A stretch of 64,000 nucleotides of DNA, taken from the NCBI RefSeq assembly GCF_003391135.1, contig NZ_CP031455.1:4061001-4125000 (forward strand), read 5' to 3'. This DNA is from Streptoverticillium olivoreticuli subsp. olivoreticuli. GTDB lineage: Bacteria > Actinomycetota > Actinomycetes > Streptomycetales > Streptomycetaceae. The position numbers and the translations under genes are program-made. Below are positions 8,107-16,172 of the stretch, in pieces. The notes beneath the pieces were generated by a model. That model did not search any database. It was not told where the DNA came from and saw nothing but the letters and a program-made list of their open reading frames with translations. Every line of letters begins with the position of its first letter. Positions within the stretch are counted from its first letter, which is position 1.

Positions 8107-9327
8107 CTATGCCGCCAGAGCCGCCTCGGGATCCTGATTGATCTTGTTGTTGGCCCGATGGGTATCGGGGTCGTAGCAGGTGCCGGTGCGCCAGCAGGCC
8201 CACATCACCCGCAGCCAGGCGCGGGCGAGGATGCGGGCGGCGTGTGGATGGCGTTTCTTGTTCGCCCGCGCGTCGTTGTAGATCTTCGCAGCCCAGTCGC
8301 TTGCGTGCCTGCTGTTGTCGGCGTAGCCGACGACGGCCAGGCGGGCGCGACGGTTGGCCGCGTAACGGAAGGTCACCACGCGGGACTTGCCGGACGCCCG
8401 GGTGACCGGGACGACGCCGGTTTCGGCGATGAACTGTTCGCTGGTCTTGGAGCGTTCCAGGATCGGACCGATCTCGCCGACGATCTGCCCGAGGTTGACC
8501 GTCCCAATGCGGGGCATGGTCGCGAACAGCTGTGCGTAGGGGTGGGCGGCGACCGCGTCGGCGATGGCCTCGTCCAGCGAGCGGATCGTGGCCCGGATGC
8601 CCTTGACCAGCTGGACCTGGACACGGACCAGCTGTGCGATCACGCTGTCGCTGAGCCGGGAGGCCGGCTTCGGCGAGGACCGGAGGCGTTCGATGAGGAC
8701 GCTTCCGGGCTTCTTGCCGGAGTAGCCGCGGCGCTTGCACCATGCTTCCAGGCGCCCGGCGGTGAGCTTGGCGGCCGCGGCTGGGGTGGGGTATCGCTCC
8801 AGGAACGCCAGGGCGATGTCGCTGTCGAGGCTGGAGAAGACGGCCTTGCCTCCGGGCCAGTGCGTATCCAGCAGCGCGGCGAGCTGGTTGATCGCGGCGA
8901 TGCGGGCCGCGACGTGGTCGGCCCGCTGCCGGGTGAGGGCCTGCAGTTCCATCGTGACCTGCTCGGTCGGCTCCAGCCGGGGCAGGAAGTGCCCGTCGGT
9001 GCGCAGGTAGTCGGCGAGCTTGAGACTGTCCCCGGCGTCCGTCTTGGCCTTGGAGGCGCCCCAGCGCGGACGCATCGCGTGGAAGGCGTTGGGGTGCACC
9101 GGCACCACCGGGTGCCCGGCGGCCAGCAGCCGGTCCACCACCAGGCCGCGGGTGGTCTCGATGGCGACCGGAAGATCCGCCGGACTGCCGTGCTTCGCCA
9201 GTTTGGCCAGGGTTCGGGCGATGCCCTCCTCGGTGTGCGCGAGCTCCCAACGGGCAACTCGGGCACCGGAGTTGTCCATGACAGTCACGTCGTGGGTCTC
9301 GGTCGCCCAGTCCCATCCGATGAACAC
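8107..9327 (-). CDS. IS110-family transposase (DEDD recombinase plus transposase_20 domain)
   Basis: 406 aa from a GTG at 9327, preceded by AGGAG. The N-terminal RuvC-like DEDD domain starts FIGWDWATETHDVTVMDN (first Asp), followed by AIETTRGLVVDRLLAAGH (Glu) and KTDAGDSLKLADYLRTD (late Asp pair). The C-terminal half has RIGTVNLGQIVGEIG and FIAETGVVPVTRASGKSR, the transposase_20 region that holds the catalytic Ser. The length is full, with no frameshift or internal stop, so the element is probably functional. It lies antisense to the nuclease-helicase genes. Confidence 0.92.
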   Translation of the reverse strand: MFIGWDWATETHDVTVMDNSGARVARWELAHTEEGIARTLAKLAKHGSPADLPVAIETTRGLVVDRLLAAGHPVVPVHPNAFHAMRPRWGASKAKTDAGDSLKLADYLRTDGHFLPRLEPTEQVTMELQALTRQRADHVAARIAAINQLAALLDTHWPGGKAVFSSLDSDIALAFLERYPTPAAAAKLTAGRLEAWCKRRGYSGKKPGSVLIERLRSSPKPASRLSDSVIAQLVRVQVQLVKGIRATIRSLDEAIADAVAAHPYAQLFATMPRIGTVNLGQIVGEIGPILERSKTSEQFIAETGVVPVTRASGKSRVVTFRYAANRRARLAVVGYADNSRHASDWAAKIYNDARANKKRHPHAARILARAWLRVMWACWRTGTCYDPDTHRANNKINQDPEAALAA

Positions 9328-9571
9328 GAAAGAAGTACTCCTGTGTCGTGCGCGGAGCACCTGCCCGGTGGTGAGGACGTCTGCCGGAAGCTCATTAATC
9401 GGCCCTCTGCGGGGCGTGTCCCTGATGCCGATCAGACGGCCTCGGCCCGGCGGGGCTGGCACAACTCACAGTGGCCATCGAATGGCTCGCGCCACAAGCC
9501 ATGCACCCACCGGGACCGAGAGGTCACAACCCTACCGAAGAGGGCTGCAGAAGGGATGGTCCCCTAATGAG
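9328..9571 (-). ncRNA. Candidate bridge-RNA region of the IS110 element
   Basis: In IS110-group elements the non-coding end upstream of the transposase encodes a bridge RNA that pairs with donor and target DNA. This 244-bp segment occupies that position, has no credible ORF, and lies between the transposase GTG and the inferred element end. Loop sequences were not resolved by eye; the call rests on position and family knowledge. Confidence 0.45.
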
Positions 9572-9589
9572 CGCGACGGAGGACCGTCT

Positions 9590-10981
9590 GTGAACCCGAC
9601 CGACGCGGCGCCCGCCGTCCCGGCGCCGCGGGCCCGCACCGCCGCCGTCTTCGACCCGTCCGCGGCGGCGGCCGCCGCGACCGACGCGATCCTGCGCGAC
9701 ACCCTGCACGGCGCGCACCGCGGCGTCGTCGTCGACTCCCCGCCGGGCGCGGGCAAGTCGACGCTGGTCGTACGGGCCGCGCGGGAGCTGGCGGCCGCGG
9801 GCCGCCCGCTGATGATCGTCGCGCAGACCAACGCGCAGGTCGACGACCTGGTGCTGCGGCTCGCCGCGAAGGACCCGGAGCTGCCGGTCGGGCGGCTGCA
9901 CAGCAGTGAGGCGCAGCCGTACGACGCGGCGCTGGACGCGCTCCCGTCGGTGGTGAAGTCGGCGCGGGCGGCCGATCTCGCGGGGCTCGACGTGGTCGTC
10001 TCCACGGCCGCGAAGTGGGCGCACACCAAGGTCGACGGGCCCTGGGGGCACGCGATCGTCGACGAGGCGTACCAGATGCGGTCGGACGCGCTGCTGGCGG
10101 TGGCCGGGCTCTTCGAGCGGGCGCTGTTCGTCGGCGACCCGGGGCAGTTGGACCCGTTCAGCGTGGTGGGCGCGGAGGGCGCGGCGCAGTGGGCCGGGCT
10201 GTCGTACGACCCCTCGGCGAGCGCGGTGTCCACCCTGCTCGCCCACAACCCGGGCCTGCCCCAGCACCGGCTGCCCGTCTCCTGGCGGCTGCCCGCCTCG
10301 GCGGCGCCGCTGGTCTCGGCGGCCTTCTATCCGTACACCCCGTTCCGCAGCGGCACGGGCCCCGGCGACCGGCGGCTGGCCTTCGGGGTGCGCTCGGACG
10401 GCTCGGCGCCGGACCGGGTGCTGGACGAGGCGGCCGAGACGGGCTGGGGCCTGCTGGAGCTGCCCGCCCGCCGGACGCCGCGCACGGATCCGGAGGCGGT
10501 GGGCGCGGTGGCGCACGTCGTCCGGCGGCTGCTGGACCGGGGCGGCGCGGCGACGAGCGAGCTCTCCCCCGACCCGGTGCCGCTGACGGCGGACCGCGTC
10601 GCGGTGGGCACGGCCCACCGCGACCAGGCGGCCGCCGTGCGGTCGGCGCTGGCCGGTCTCGGGGTGCGCGGGGTGGCCGTGGACACGGCGAACCGGCTCC
10701 AGGGCCGGGAGTTCGACGTGACCGTGGTGCTGCACCCGCTGTCCGGGCGGCCGGACGCGACCGCCTTCCATCTGGAGACGGGCCGGCTGTGCGTGCTGGC
10801 CTCGCGCCACCGGCACGCGTGCGTGGTGGTGGGCCGGGCGGGCGTCGACCAGCTGCTGGACGAACATCCGTCGACGGATCCGGTGCGCCTGGGGGTGACG
10901 ATGAAGTTCCCGGATGGCTGGGAGGCGAATCACGCCGTGTGGGCGCACCTGCTGGAGCACCGCGTCGCCTGGCGGCAGTGA
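9590..10981 (+). CDS. SF1 DNA/RNA helicase (AAA_11/AAA_12 type, Dna2/Upf1-like)
   Basis: 463 aa from a GTG at 9590 with GGAGGA 8 bases upstream. Motif I is SPPGAGKSTLV (Walker A, 50-60). Motif Ia region is IVAQTNAQVDDLVLRL, motif II is HAIVDEAYQ (DEAY in place of DEAS), and motif III is LFVGDPGQLDPF. VSWRLPASAAPLVSAAFY is motif IV-like, followed by DTANRLQGREFDVTVVL (motif V) and CVLASRHRHACVVVGR (motif VI). All motor motifs are present, so ATPase activity is expected. Any accessory 1B-like barrel is missing from this protein and may be supplied by orf543. The IS110 insertion just upstream may uncouple it from the nuclease transcript. Its last 22 codons are repeated twice downstream. Confidence 0.9.
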   Translation: MNPTDAAPAVPAPRARTAAVFDPSAAAAAATDAILRDTLHGAHRGVVVDSPPGAGKSTLVVRAARELAAAGRPLMIVAQTNAQVDDLVLRLAAKDPELPVGRLHSSEAQPYDAALDALPSVVKSARAADLAGLDVVVSTAAKWAHTKVDGPWGHAIVDEAYQMRSDALLAVAGLFERALFVGDPGQLDPFSVVGAEGAAQWAGLSYDPSASAVSTLLAHNPGLPQHRLPVSWRLPASAAPLVSAAFYPYTPFRSGTGPGDRRLAFGVRSDGSAPDRVLDEAAETGWGLLELPARRTPRTDPEAVGAVAHVVRRLLDRGGAATSELSPDPVPLTADRVAVGTAHRDQAAAVRSALAGLGVRGVAVDTANRLQGREFDVTVVLHPLSGRPDATAFHLETGRLCVLASRHRHACVVVGRAGVDQLLDEHPSTDPVRLGVTMKFPDGWEANHAVWAHLLEHRVAWRQ

Positions 10982-11265
10982 GCCGGACATCCGAACGGGC
11001 GCCCCGGACCGCCGGCCGGAGGCCGGTACGCCGCCGGAGGCGGCCGATGGACGCAGCCCGGATGGCTGGGAGGCGAATCACGCCGTGTGGGCGCACCTGC
11101 TGGAACACCGCATCCCCTGGCGGCAGTGAGCCGGACATCCGAACGGGCACCCCCGGACCGCCGGCCGGAGGCGGCCGATGGACGCAGCCCCGATGGCTGG
11201 GAAGCGAACCACGCCGTGTGGGCGCACCTGCTGGAACACCGCGTCACCCGGCGGCCGTGAGCCCC
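10911..11265 (+). repeat. Tandem triplication of the helicase 3' end
   Basis: The segment starting CGGATGGCTGGGAGGCG at 10911 (coding DGWEANHAVWAHLLEH then WRQ and stop) recurs at 11059 and 11190. Spacers read GAGCCGGACATCCGAACGGG and GGACCGCCGGCCGGAGG. Unit lengths are 148 and 131 bp; the difference is a ~17-bp GC-rich duplication inside the first spacer. Copies 2 and 3 keep the reading frame to a stop but have no start. Copy 3 has diverged (ends RVTRRP). Copy 1 belongs to the intact helicase. The stretch 10982-11334 holds no other gene. Confidence 0.85.
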
Positions 11266-11334
11266 TCCCCCGTGGGCGCACTTGCGCGGCGCAGGACAAT
11301 GGATGGCGGTGCAGACGATCCTGGAGGTATGTAC

Positions 11335-11700
11335 ATGTGCGAGCCGAAGCCGGCTCCCGGCGCGCGCGACAGTGGGCAGCGCCGCTTGAAGCCCGCGCAG
11401 CTGCTCTTCGAGCCGCCCGAGGCCGTCGCCGACCCGGAGCACTTCTTCGACCTCGAATCGATCGAGGACCCGCGTGAGCTGCTGGCCCGCTCCACCGAGC
11501 TGGCGCTGGCCTTCCGCGCGGCGGCCGACAGAGCGACCGAGTTCCAGGCGGTGGCCGCGGCCCAGCTCGCCGACCCCGGGCGCTTCGACCGGCTGCCGAC
11601 CGCGGTGATCGCGGAGCGCGCCGAGTGGAGCGAGGACTACGCGAAGAAGATGGTGGAGTTCGGCCGCGGCCTGCAGCGGGGCAGCAGCACCGTCGACTGA
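11335..11700 (+). CDS. Small conserved-looking hypothetical protein (121 aa)
   Basis: The ATG at 11335 was chosen because GGAGG stands 7 bases before it; the ATG at 11329 is too close. The protein is acidic and helical, with LLFEPPEAVADPEHFFDL, SIEDPRELLARSTELALAFRAAADRATEFQAVAAAQLAD and RAEWSEDYAKKMVEFGRGLQ. No membrane segment, no metal-binding cluster, and no family I can name. It follows the repeated helicase 3' end and precedes the Prim-Pol-like gene on the same strand. The long helical middle suggests an oligomerising or partner-binding protein. Confidence 0.7.
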   Translation: MCEPKPAPGARDSGQRRLKPAQLLFEPPEAVADPEHFFDLESIEDPRELLARSTELALAFRAAADRATEFQAVAAAQLADPGRFDRLPTAVIAERAEWSEDYAKKMVEFGRGLQRGSSTVD

Positions 11701-11833
11701 CCGGCCCGGCCCGTGGTCCCCGACCATGGGCCGTTGGCATATGCGCCGCGGAAGATAGCGCACCACCCGCCCCGCTGTCCCGATTTCCGGCAACTACCGC
11801 GAGCGGGCGGGGATGTGGCGCAGACCATAGGAC

Positions 11834-12508
11834 ATGAGCTCCTGGCCGAACGACCCGCACTCCATCCGCTTCCGGCGCCCCACGCCCCCGCGCACCGCCC
11901 CGCGGCGCGCCGCCCACCAGCCCGCAGCCGCCCACGTCACGCTCGCGGGGGCCGACTGGCTCGCCTCCGCCGGGTCGGCGCCGCACCAGGTGCACGCCCT
12001 GTGGGCGGAGAACCCGGGCGCCCCCATGGTGCTGCCGTGCGGCACGGCGTTCGACGTGGTCGGGCTCCCGGCCCTGTTCGGGCGGAAGGTCCTGGACCGG
12101 TTATGGGCGAGCGGCCCCGGCTCCGGGCCGGTCGCCGTCCAGCGCGGCCGCCTGCTGCTCTTCGCCGCCCCCGGCGCCGCCCAGCGGCTGCCCGCGCTGC
12201 TCACCTGGGAGGAGTGGGCCCGGGCGATGCCCCCGCTGCTGTGTCACGGCACGGGCGACGCGGTGACCGTCCCCCCGCTCTATCCCCCCGCCGAGGACGA
12301 GCCCGTGCCCCCGGCCTCGCGCTGGCTGGTCGCCCCCGAGGTGCGCCACCCCTGGCTGCCGGACGCCGAGGTGCTGCTGTGGGCGTGCGTACGGGTCACC
12401 CGGGAGACCTCCGGCCCGGACCTCAGGAGTCGCACCGGTCGCGCCGACGGGGACGCCGACGCCCCGGCCGGCCGTGTGACCGGCGCTCCCGCGCACTCTC
12501 CCCGCTGA
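11834..12508 (+). CDS. Prim-Pol-like (bifunctional DNA primase/polymerase N-terminal-like) small protein
   Basis: 224 aa. After a basic Pro-rich N-terminus comes HVTLAGADWLASAGSAPHQVHALWAENPGAPMVLPCGTAFDVVGLP, then GSGPVAVQRGRLLLFAAPGAAQRLPALL, DAVTVPPLYPPAEDEP and SRWLVAPEVRHPWLPDAEVLLWACVRVTRE. This is the layout of ~200-aa streptomycete proteins annotated as bifunctional DNA primase/polymerase. The classical catalytic acidic pair of the Prim-Pol fold is not evident, so it may be a degenerate, non-catalytic member. It ends 56 nt before tRNA-Lys copy 1. Confidence 0.7.
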   Translation: MSSWPNDPHSIRFRRPTPPRTAPRRAAHQPAAAHVTLAGADWLASAGSAPHQVHALWAENPGAPMVLPCGTAFDVVGLPALFGRKVLDRLWASGPGSGPVAVQRGRLLLFAAPGAAQRLPALLTWEEWARAMPPLLCHGTGDAVTVPPLYPPAEDEPVPPASRWLVAPEVRHPWLPDAEVLLWACVRVTRETSGPDLRSRTGRADGDADAPAGRVTGAPAHSPR

Positions 12509-12564
12509 AACATATGGATTTTCGTTCCACCGGATCAGGGTGCTAAAGTCTTCCACGTCAGCAG

Positions 12565-12638
12565 GCGCCGCTAGCTCAGTTGGTTAGAGCAGCTGACTCT
12601 TAATCAGCGGGTCCGGGGTTCGAGTCCCTGGCGGCGCA
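12565..12638 (+). tRNA. tRNA-Lys(CTT), copy 1
   Basis: The acceptor arms GCGCCGC and GCGGCGC pair, with A as discriminator. The D-arm is GCTCAGTTGGTTAGAGC and the anticodon loop ACTCTTAA gives CTT. The T-arm is GGGTTCGAGTCCC. CCA is not encoded. The 74 nt are identical in the copies at 18397 and 22832. A TAAAGT box about 18 bases upstream is a plausible -10. Confidence 0.98.
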
Positions 12639-12644
12639 CAGACA

Positions 12645-12680
12645 GACGAAGGCCCCTCACCACGGTGAGGGGCCTTCGTC
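12645..12680 (+). terminator. Terminator of tRNA-Lys copy 1
   Basis: A 17-bp perfect stem, GACGAAGGCCCCTCACC paired with GGTGAGGGGCCTTCGTC, closes on a 2-base AC loop. No clear U-run follows. The same hairpin follows each tRNA-Lys copy. It also lies at the 3' end of the convergent M6 protease gene. Confidence 0.85.
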
Positions 12681-12709
12681 GTATGCGGAGCGTGCGGGCC
12701 GGTCCGGCG

Positions 12710-13948
12710 TTACTCCCGGGTCACCGCGACCGTCCAGGAGCCGCCCGCCGTCCGCCCCCGTACGGACACCCGCACCCCGTCGGCCTCCGAGCGCAGGGAC
12801 TCCCCCACGCCGAGCGGCGCGTCCGCGAGCGCGGGGTAGACCGACTCGCCCCAGCACGCCTGGTGCCCGGGGTGGCCGTCGAGCACCTGCACGGGCCCGC
12901 TGCCGGAGGCGGTGTCGCTGCGCACCCGGTAGACGAGCACGCCCTCCGCGCAGGTGGCGGCGTCGTTGCCGGACGCCGAGCGTGCCTCGACGGCGATGAC
13001 GCTCGCCGGGCCCGTACGGACCACGATCATGCGGGTCCGGTTGTCGCCGCCCGGCTTCATCGGGGCCTCCAGCGGCTGGAGGGTGTGCAGGCTGCTGCCG
13101 CGCCCCCGGACGCAGGTGACCTGCCGCGAGCCGAGCCAGCCGAGCTTCCACTTGTGCCAGCCGAAGGGGTCCGAGGCCAGTCCGAACTGGCTGCCCATGA
13201 GGTCCCAGTCGCCGACGTGGGTGTCCCAGTCGCCCTTGCCGTCCTGGGGCCGGTGGTAGAGGTCGGGCAGGTCCAGGACGTGCCCGGTCTCGTGGGCGAG
13301 GACGTTGCGGTCCGGCGGGTGGTGCTCGAAGACGGTGACGACGCGGCGCAGTGTGGTGCCGTCGACCTGGACGGGGTGGTCGAGGTTGACGACCTTGGTC
13401 GCGTCGGAGTCGACGCCCGGGGCGTCGGGGTCGGCGACGAAGTAGACGAGGTCGTAGCGGCTGAAGTCGACGTCGGCGTCGGCCACGGCGATGGCGTCCC
13501 GCAGGTATTCGGAGCGCTGGTCGCCGTCCCAGTCGCGCTGTATGCGGTACGAGGTGGCGGGCCGGGGCATCCGCAGCCACTTCTTCAGCGGGTGGGCCTC
13601 CAGCTGGAAGCGCCCGTAGGAGGCCCGCTCGAAGAAGCGGGAGGTGGCGGGGAAGTGGTCGGCCGCGAGCCGCTCGGGGCTGACCTCGGGCTTGGAGTCC
13701 GGGAAGGACAGGAAGATCATCACGGCGTCGAGGTGACCGACGGGCCGGGGGTAGGCCGGGTTCCAGGTGTCGAGCCCCTCGGAGTGGTGGGCCTGGCTGC
13801 GCGGGAGCGCGCACGGCCCGCCGGGCCCCACGGCGTGCGCCGGTCCGGCGACGACGGTGGTGGCGATCGCACAGAGGGCGGTGAGGACGGCCCCGGCGCG
13901 GCGCAGCCGTGGCCGGTCCACCCCCATGGGTGTCTGCGGACGCACCAC
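12710..13948 (-). CDS. Secreted M6-family zinc metalloprotease
   Basis: 412 aa from a GTG at 13948 with GGGAGG 5 bases upstream. Residues 13-39 form a signal peptide (basic RPRLRR, hydrophobic core, ending AHA). The zinc motif HETGHVLDLPD (His219, Glu220, His223, Asp229) is that of metzincin-like M6 enzymes. MIFLSFPDSKP and RASYGRFQLEA are typical M6 strands; DWDLMGSQFGLASDPFGWHKWKLGWL follows the active site as the Met-turn and W-rich region. The C-terminal ~130 residues are a beta-sandwich-like tail. Expected role: extracellular protein degradation. Confidence 0.9.
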   Translation of the reverse strand: MVRPQTPMGVDRPRLRRAGAVLTALCAIATTVVAGPAHAVGPGGPCALPRSQAHHSEGLDTWNPAYPRPVGHLDAVMIFLSFPDSKPEVSPERLAADHFPATSRFFERASYGRFQLEAHPLKKWLRMPRPATSYRIQRDWDGDQRSEYLRDAIAVADADVDFSRYDLVYFVADPDAPGVDSDATKVVNLDHPVQVDGTTLRRVVTVFEHHPPDRNVLAHETGHVLDLPDLYHRPQDGKGDWDTHVGDWDLMGSQFGLASDPFGWHKWKLGWLGSRQVTCVRGRGSSLHTLQPLEAPMKPGGDNRTRMIVVRTGPASVIAVEARSASGNDAATCAEGVLVYRVRSDTASGSGPVQVLDGHPGHQACWGESVYPALADAPLGVGESLRSEADGVRVSVRGRTAGGSWTVAVTRE

Positions 13949-14335
13949 GTCGACCTCCCGGGACGGATTCGGGACACCTCATCCAGCCTCATTGGATTTG
14001 TGGTGATATGCCCGTTTCTGTTACCCCGGTCGAGTGACTAAGCCGACTTCTGGGTACATCACACTCAGTCACTGACGGTCAATCGAGATGGCGCGGCATC
14101 ACCAGCTCAGCCAGGAGCGCGCACGGTCGATCAGGAAGGGACAAAGGGGAGAAGGCGCCTCGGACCCCGGGGACAGGGCCGCTGGAACGGGCCCCTCGCG
14201 CGCTCTATGATCGCCACATTTCCAGCACGGATTCCCCCGGACAGGCGGCCGCCAGCCGTGTGTTCGGACACGCGTACGAGATCCATGAGACCCATACGAA
14301 ACCAGTGCGGAACGAATGCCATGCGGGAGCGAGCG
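13949..14335. other. Divergent promoter region without a gene
   Basis: 387 bp between the M6 protease (minus) and the GGDEF-EAL gene (plus). An inverted pair AGTGACT (14033-14039) and AGTCACT lies about 30 bases apart, and CGTGT/ACACG arms around GTTCGG occur near 14258. No ORF with a credible start and codon bias is seen. I cannot assign promoters with confidence. Confidence 0.5.
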
Positions 14336-16126
14336 GTGAGCGGAACCCTCGACAGCCAGGGCGGCGCGCCCGGTTCAACGCCTACAGTCGTCACGCAATG
14401 TAATGAATCCAGCGATTTTCGTGCCGCCTTCAATGCCGCGCAGCTCGCCATGGCCGTGGTGGGCCGCGACGGTCTGGTGCGTACCGCCAACCACGCGCTC
14501 GGCGAGCTGCTGGGCACCGACCCGGCCCGGCTCGCCGACGCGCCGGCCGCCGACTTCACCGGGCTGCGCGAGGACTCGCGCACCTGGAGCGCGTACCGCG
14601 AGGTGCTGCTCGGCCGCCGCGACCGGCTGCACTGCACCCGCAGGCTGCGGCCGCGGGGCGGGCAGGGGATGTGGGCCGAGGTGATCGTCACGCCGCTGCC
14701 CGACAGCTGCGACACCCTGCTGTCGGTCGCCGACATCAGCGACCGGCGCGACCTGCGGGCCCGGCTGCGGCACCTGAGAATGCACGACCCGGTGACCCGG
14801 CTGCCCAACCGGAGCCTTTTCTTCGAGCGGCTGACGACGGCGCTCACCACGGGGGCGGTCGCGCACGGCGGGCGCGGCCGGATCGGGCTGTGCTATCTCG
14901 ACATCGACGGCTTCAAGGCCATCAACGACACCCTCGGCCACCGGGCCGGCGACCGGCTGCTGGGCGCGGTGGCGAAGCGGCTCATGGAGTGCGCGGCGCC
15001 CGGCGGCCACCTGGTGGCCCGGCTCGGCGGCGACGAGTTCGCCCTGCTGGTGGAGGAGTCCGCGGGCACGGAGCAGCTCATCGCCCTCGCCGCGGCCGTA
15101 CAGGCCAAGCTGCAGCGGCCGTTCGAGGTGGCGGGGCAGCGGCTGGCGGTGTCGGCGAGCATCGGGGTCGTCGAGCGCCCGGCGGCCGGGACGCACGCCA
15201 CGGAGCTGATGCAGGCCGCGGACACCACGCTCTACTGGGCCAAGGCCGACGGCAAGGCCCGCTGGACCCTCTTCGACCCCGAGCGCAACGCCCACCGGAT
15301 GACCCGTCAGGCCCTCTCCAGCACGCTGCGCCCGGCGGTCGAGCGGGACGAGTTCGTGCTCCAGTACCAGCCGCTGGTGGGGCTGGGCGACGGGGTCGTG
15401 CGCGGGGTGGAGGCGCTGGTGCGGTGGCGCCACCCGCAGTTCGGGATGCTCGCGCCGAATCGGTTCATCGGGCTGGCCGAGGAGACGGGCGCCATCGTCC
15501 CGCTCGGCCGCTGGGTGCTCGCGACCGCCTGCCGCCAGGCGCGCCGCTGGCAGCTGGACCACCCCGGGGTGCCGATCGTGGTCAGCGTCAATGTGGCCGT
15601 ACGGCAGGTATGGGACTCCGACCTGGTCGCGGACGTGGCGGCGATCCTCGCCGAGACGGGGCTGCCGCCACGACTGCTCCAGCTGGAGCTCACGGAGTCC
15701 GCCGTGATGGGCTCGGCCGGACGGCCGCTGCAACAGCTGCACCAGCTCAGCGACATGGGGGTGGCCATCGCCATCGACGACTTCGGCACGGGCTACTCCA
15801 ACCTCGCCTACCTCAGCCGGCTGCCGGTCTCCACGCTCAAGCTCGACGGCTCCTTCGTCCACGGCTTCCGCTCGGGGGAGCCGCCGAACCCGGCCGACGA
15901 GACGATCGTCGAGGCCCTGGTCCAGCTGGCGCACCGGCTGGGCATCAAGGTGACGGCGGAGTGCGTGGAGAGCGCGGAGCAGGCGGAGCGGCTGGGCCGC
16001 ATCGGGTGCGACACGGGACAGGGCTGGTTCTACTCCCGCCCCGTCCCGGCGGACTCGATCTCGGCGCTCCTCGGCACGGGCCCCGCGGTCTCCGGACGGG
16101 CCGGGTTCGTCTGCGGGTCGGCGTGA
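14336..16126 (+). CDS. PAS-GGDEF-EAL cyclic-di-GMP turnover protein
   Basis: 596 aa from a GTG at 14336 with GGGAG 6 bases upstream; ATG 14321 is an alternative. Domain order: PAS (about 28-140, NAAQLAMAVVGRDGLVRTAN), GGDEF (about 155-325, DPVTRLPNRSLFFERL and ARLGGDEFALLVEE, intact GGDEF) and EAL (about 335-585). EAL residues are all present: EALVRWRHP, VSVNVAVRQV, LELTESAVM, IDDFGTGYSNLAYLSRLP, LKLDGSFV, TAECVESAEQA and a late GQGWFYSRP. No membrane segments, so it is cytosolic. The sequence allows both synthesis and degradation of c-di-GMP; Streptomyces uses this signal to control BldD and development. Confidence 0.93.
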   Translation: MSGTLDSQGGAPGSTPTVVTQCNESSDFRAAFNAAQLAMAVVGRDGLVRTANHALGELLGTDPARLADAPAADFTGLREDSRTWSAYREVLLGRRDRLHCTRRLRPRGGQGMWAEVIVTPLPDSCDTLLSVADISDRRDLRARLRHLRMHDPVTRLPNRSLFFERLTTALTTGAVAHGGRGRIGLCYLDIDGFKAINDTLGHRAGDRLLGAVAKRLMECAAPGGHLVARLGGDEFALLVEESAGTEQLIALAAAVQAKLQRPFEVAGQRLAVSASIGVVERPAAGTHATELMQAADTTLYWAKADGKARWTLFDPERNAHRMTRQALSSTLRPAVERDEFVLQYQPLVGLGDGVVRGVEALVRWRHPQFGMLAPNRFIGLAEETGAIVPLGRWVLATACRQARRWQLDHPGVPIVVSVNVAVRQVWDSDLVADVAAILAETGLPPRLLQLELTESAVMGSAGRPLQQLHQLSDMGVAIAIDDFGTGYSNLAYLSRLPVSTLKLDGSFVHGFRSGEPPNPADETIVEALVQLAHRLGIKVTAECVESAEQAERLGRIGCDTGQGWFYSRPVPADSISALLGTGPAVSGRAGFVCGSA

Positions 16127-16172
16127 GACCGCCCGCGGCGGCCCCACGACCGTCCGGCGGAACCGGAGTGCG

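Larger units (their letters stand above)
8091..9571 (-). mobile_element. IS110-family insertion sequence between orf543 and the helicase gene
   Basis: About 1.48 kb. It contains one transposase gene on the minus strand and a ~240-bp non-coding end on its 5' side. Boundaries are inferred: TGAG occurs at 8087-8090 (with the stop of the upstream gene) and again at 9568-9571, just before the helicase ribosome-binding site. Joining the two gives a tight orf543-helicase junction. IS110 elements typically recombine at a short core without classical target-site duplication and often lack terminal inverted repeats. None is obvious here. Confidence 0.75.

Noticed and set aside
6092..9316. Minus-strand ORF of 1074 aa across nuclease, orf543 and IS110
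   Set aside because: Antisense shadow of high-GC genes; no motifs, and the coding genes on the right strands explain the region.
10911..11265. CRISPR-like or attachment-site array
   Set aside because: Only three units of 131-148 bp, derived from the helicase 3' end; no integrase nearby and no spacers.
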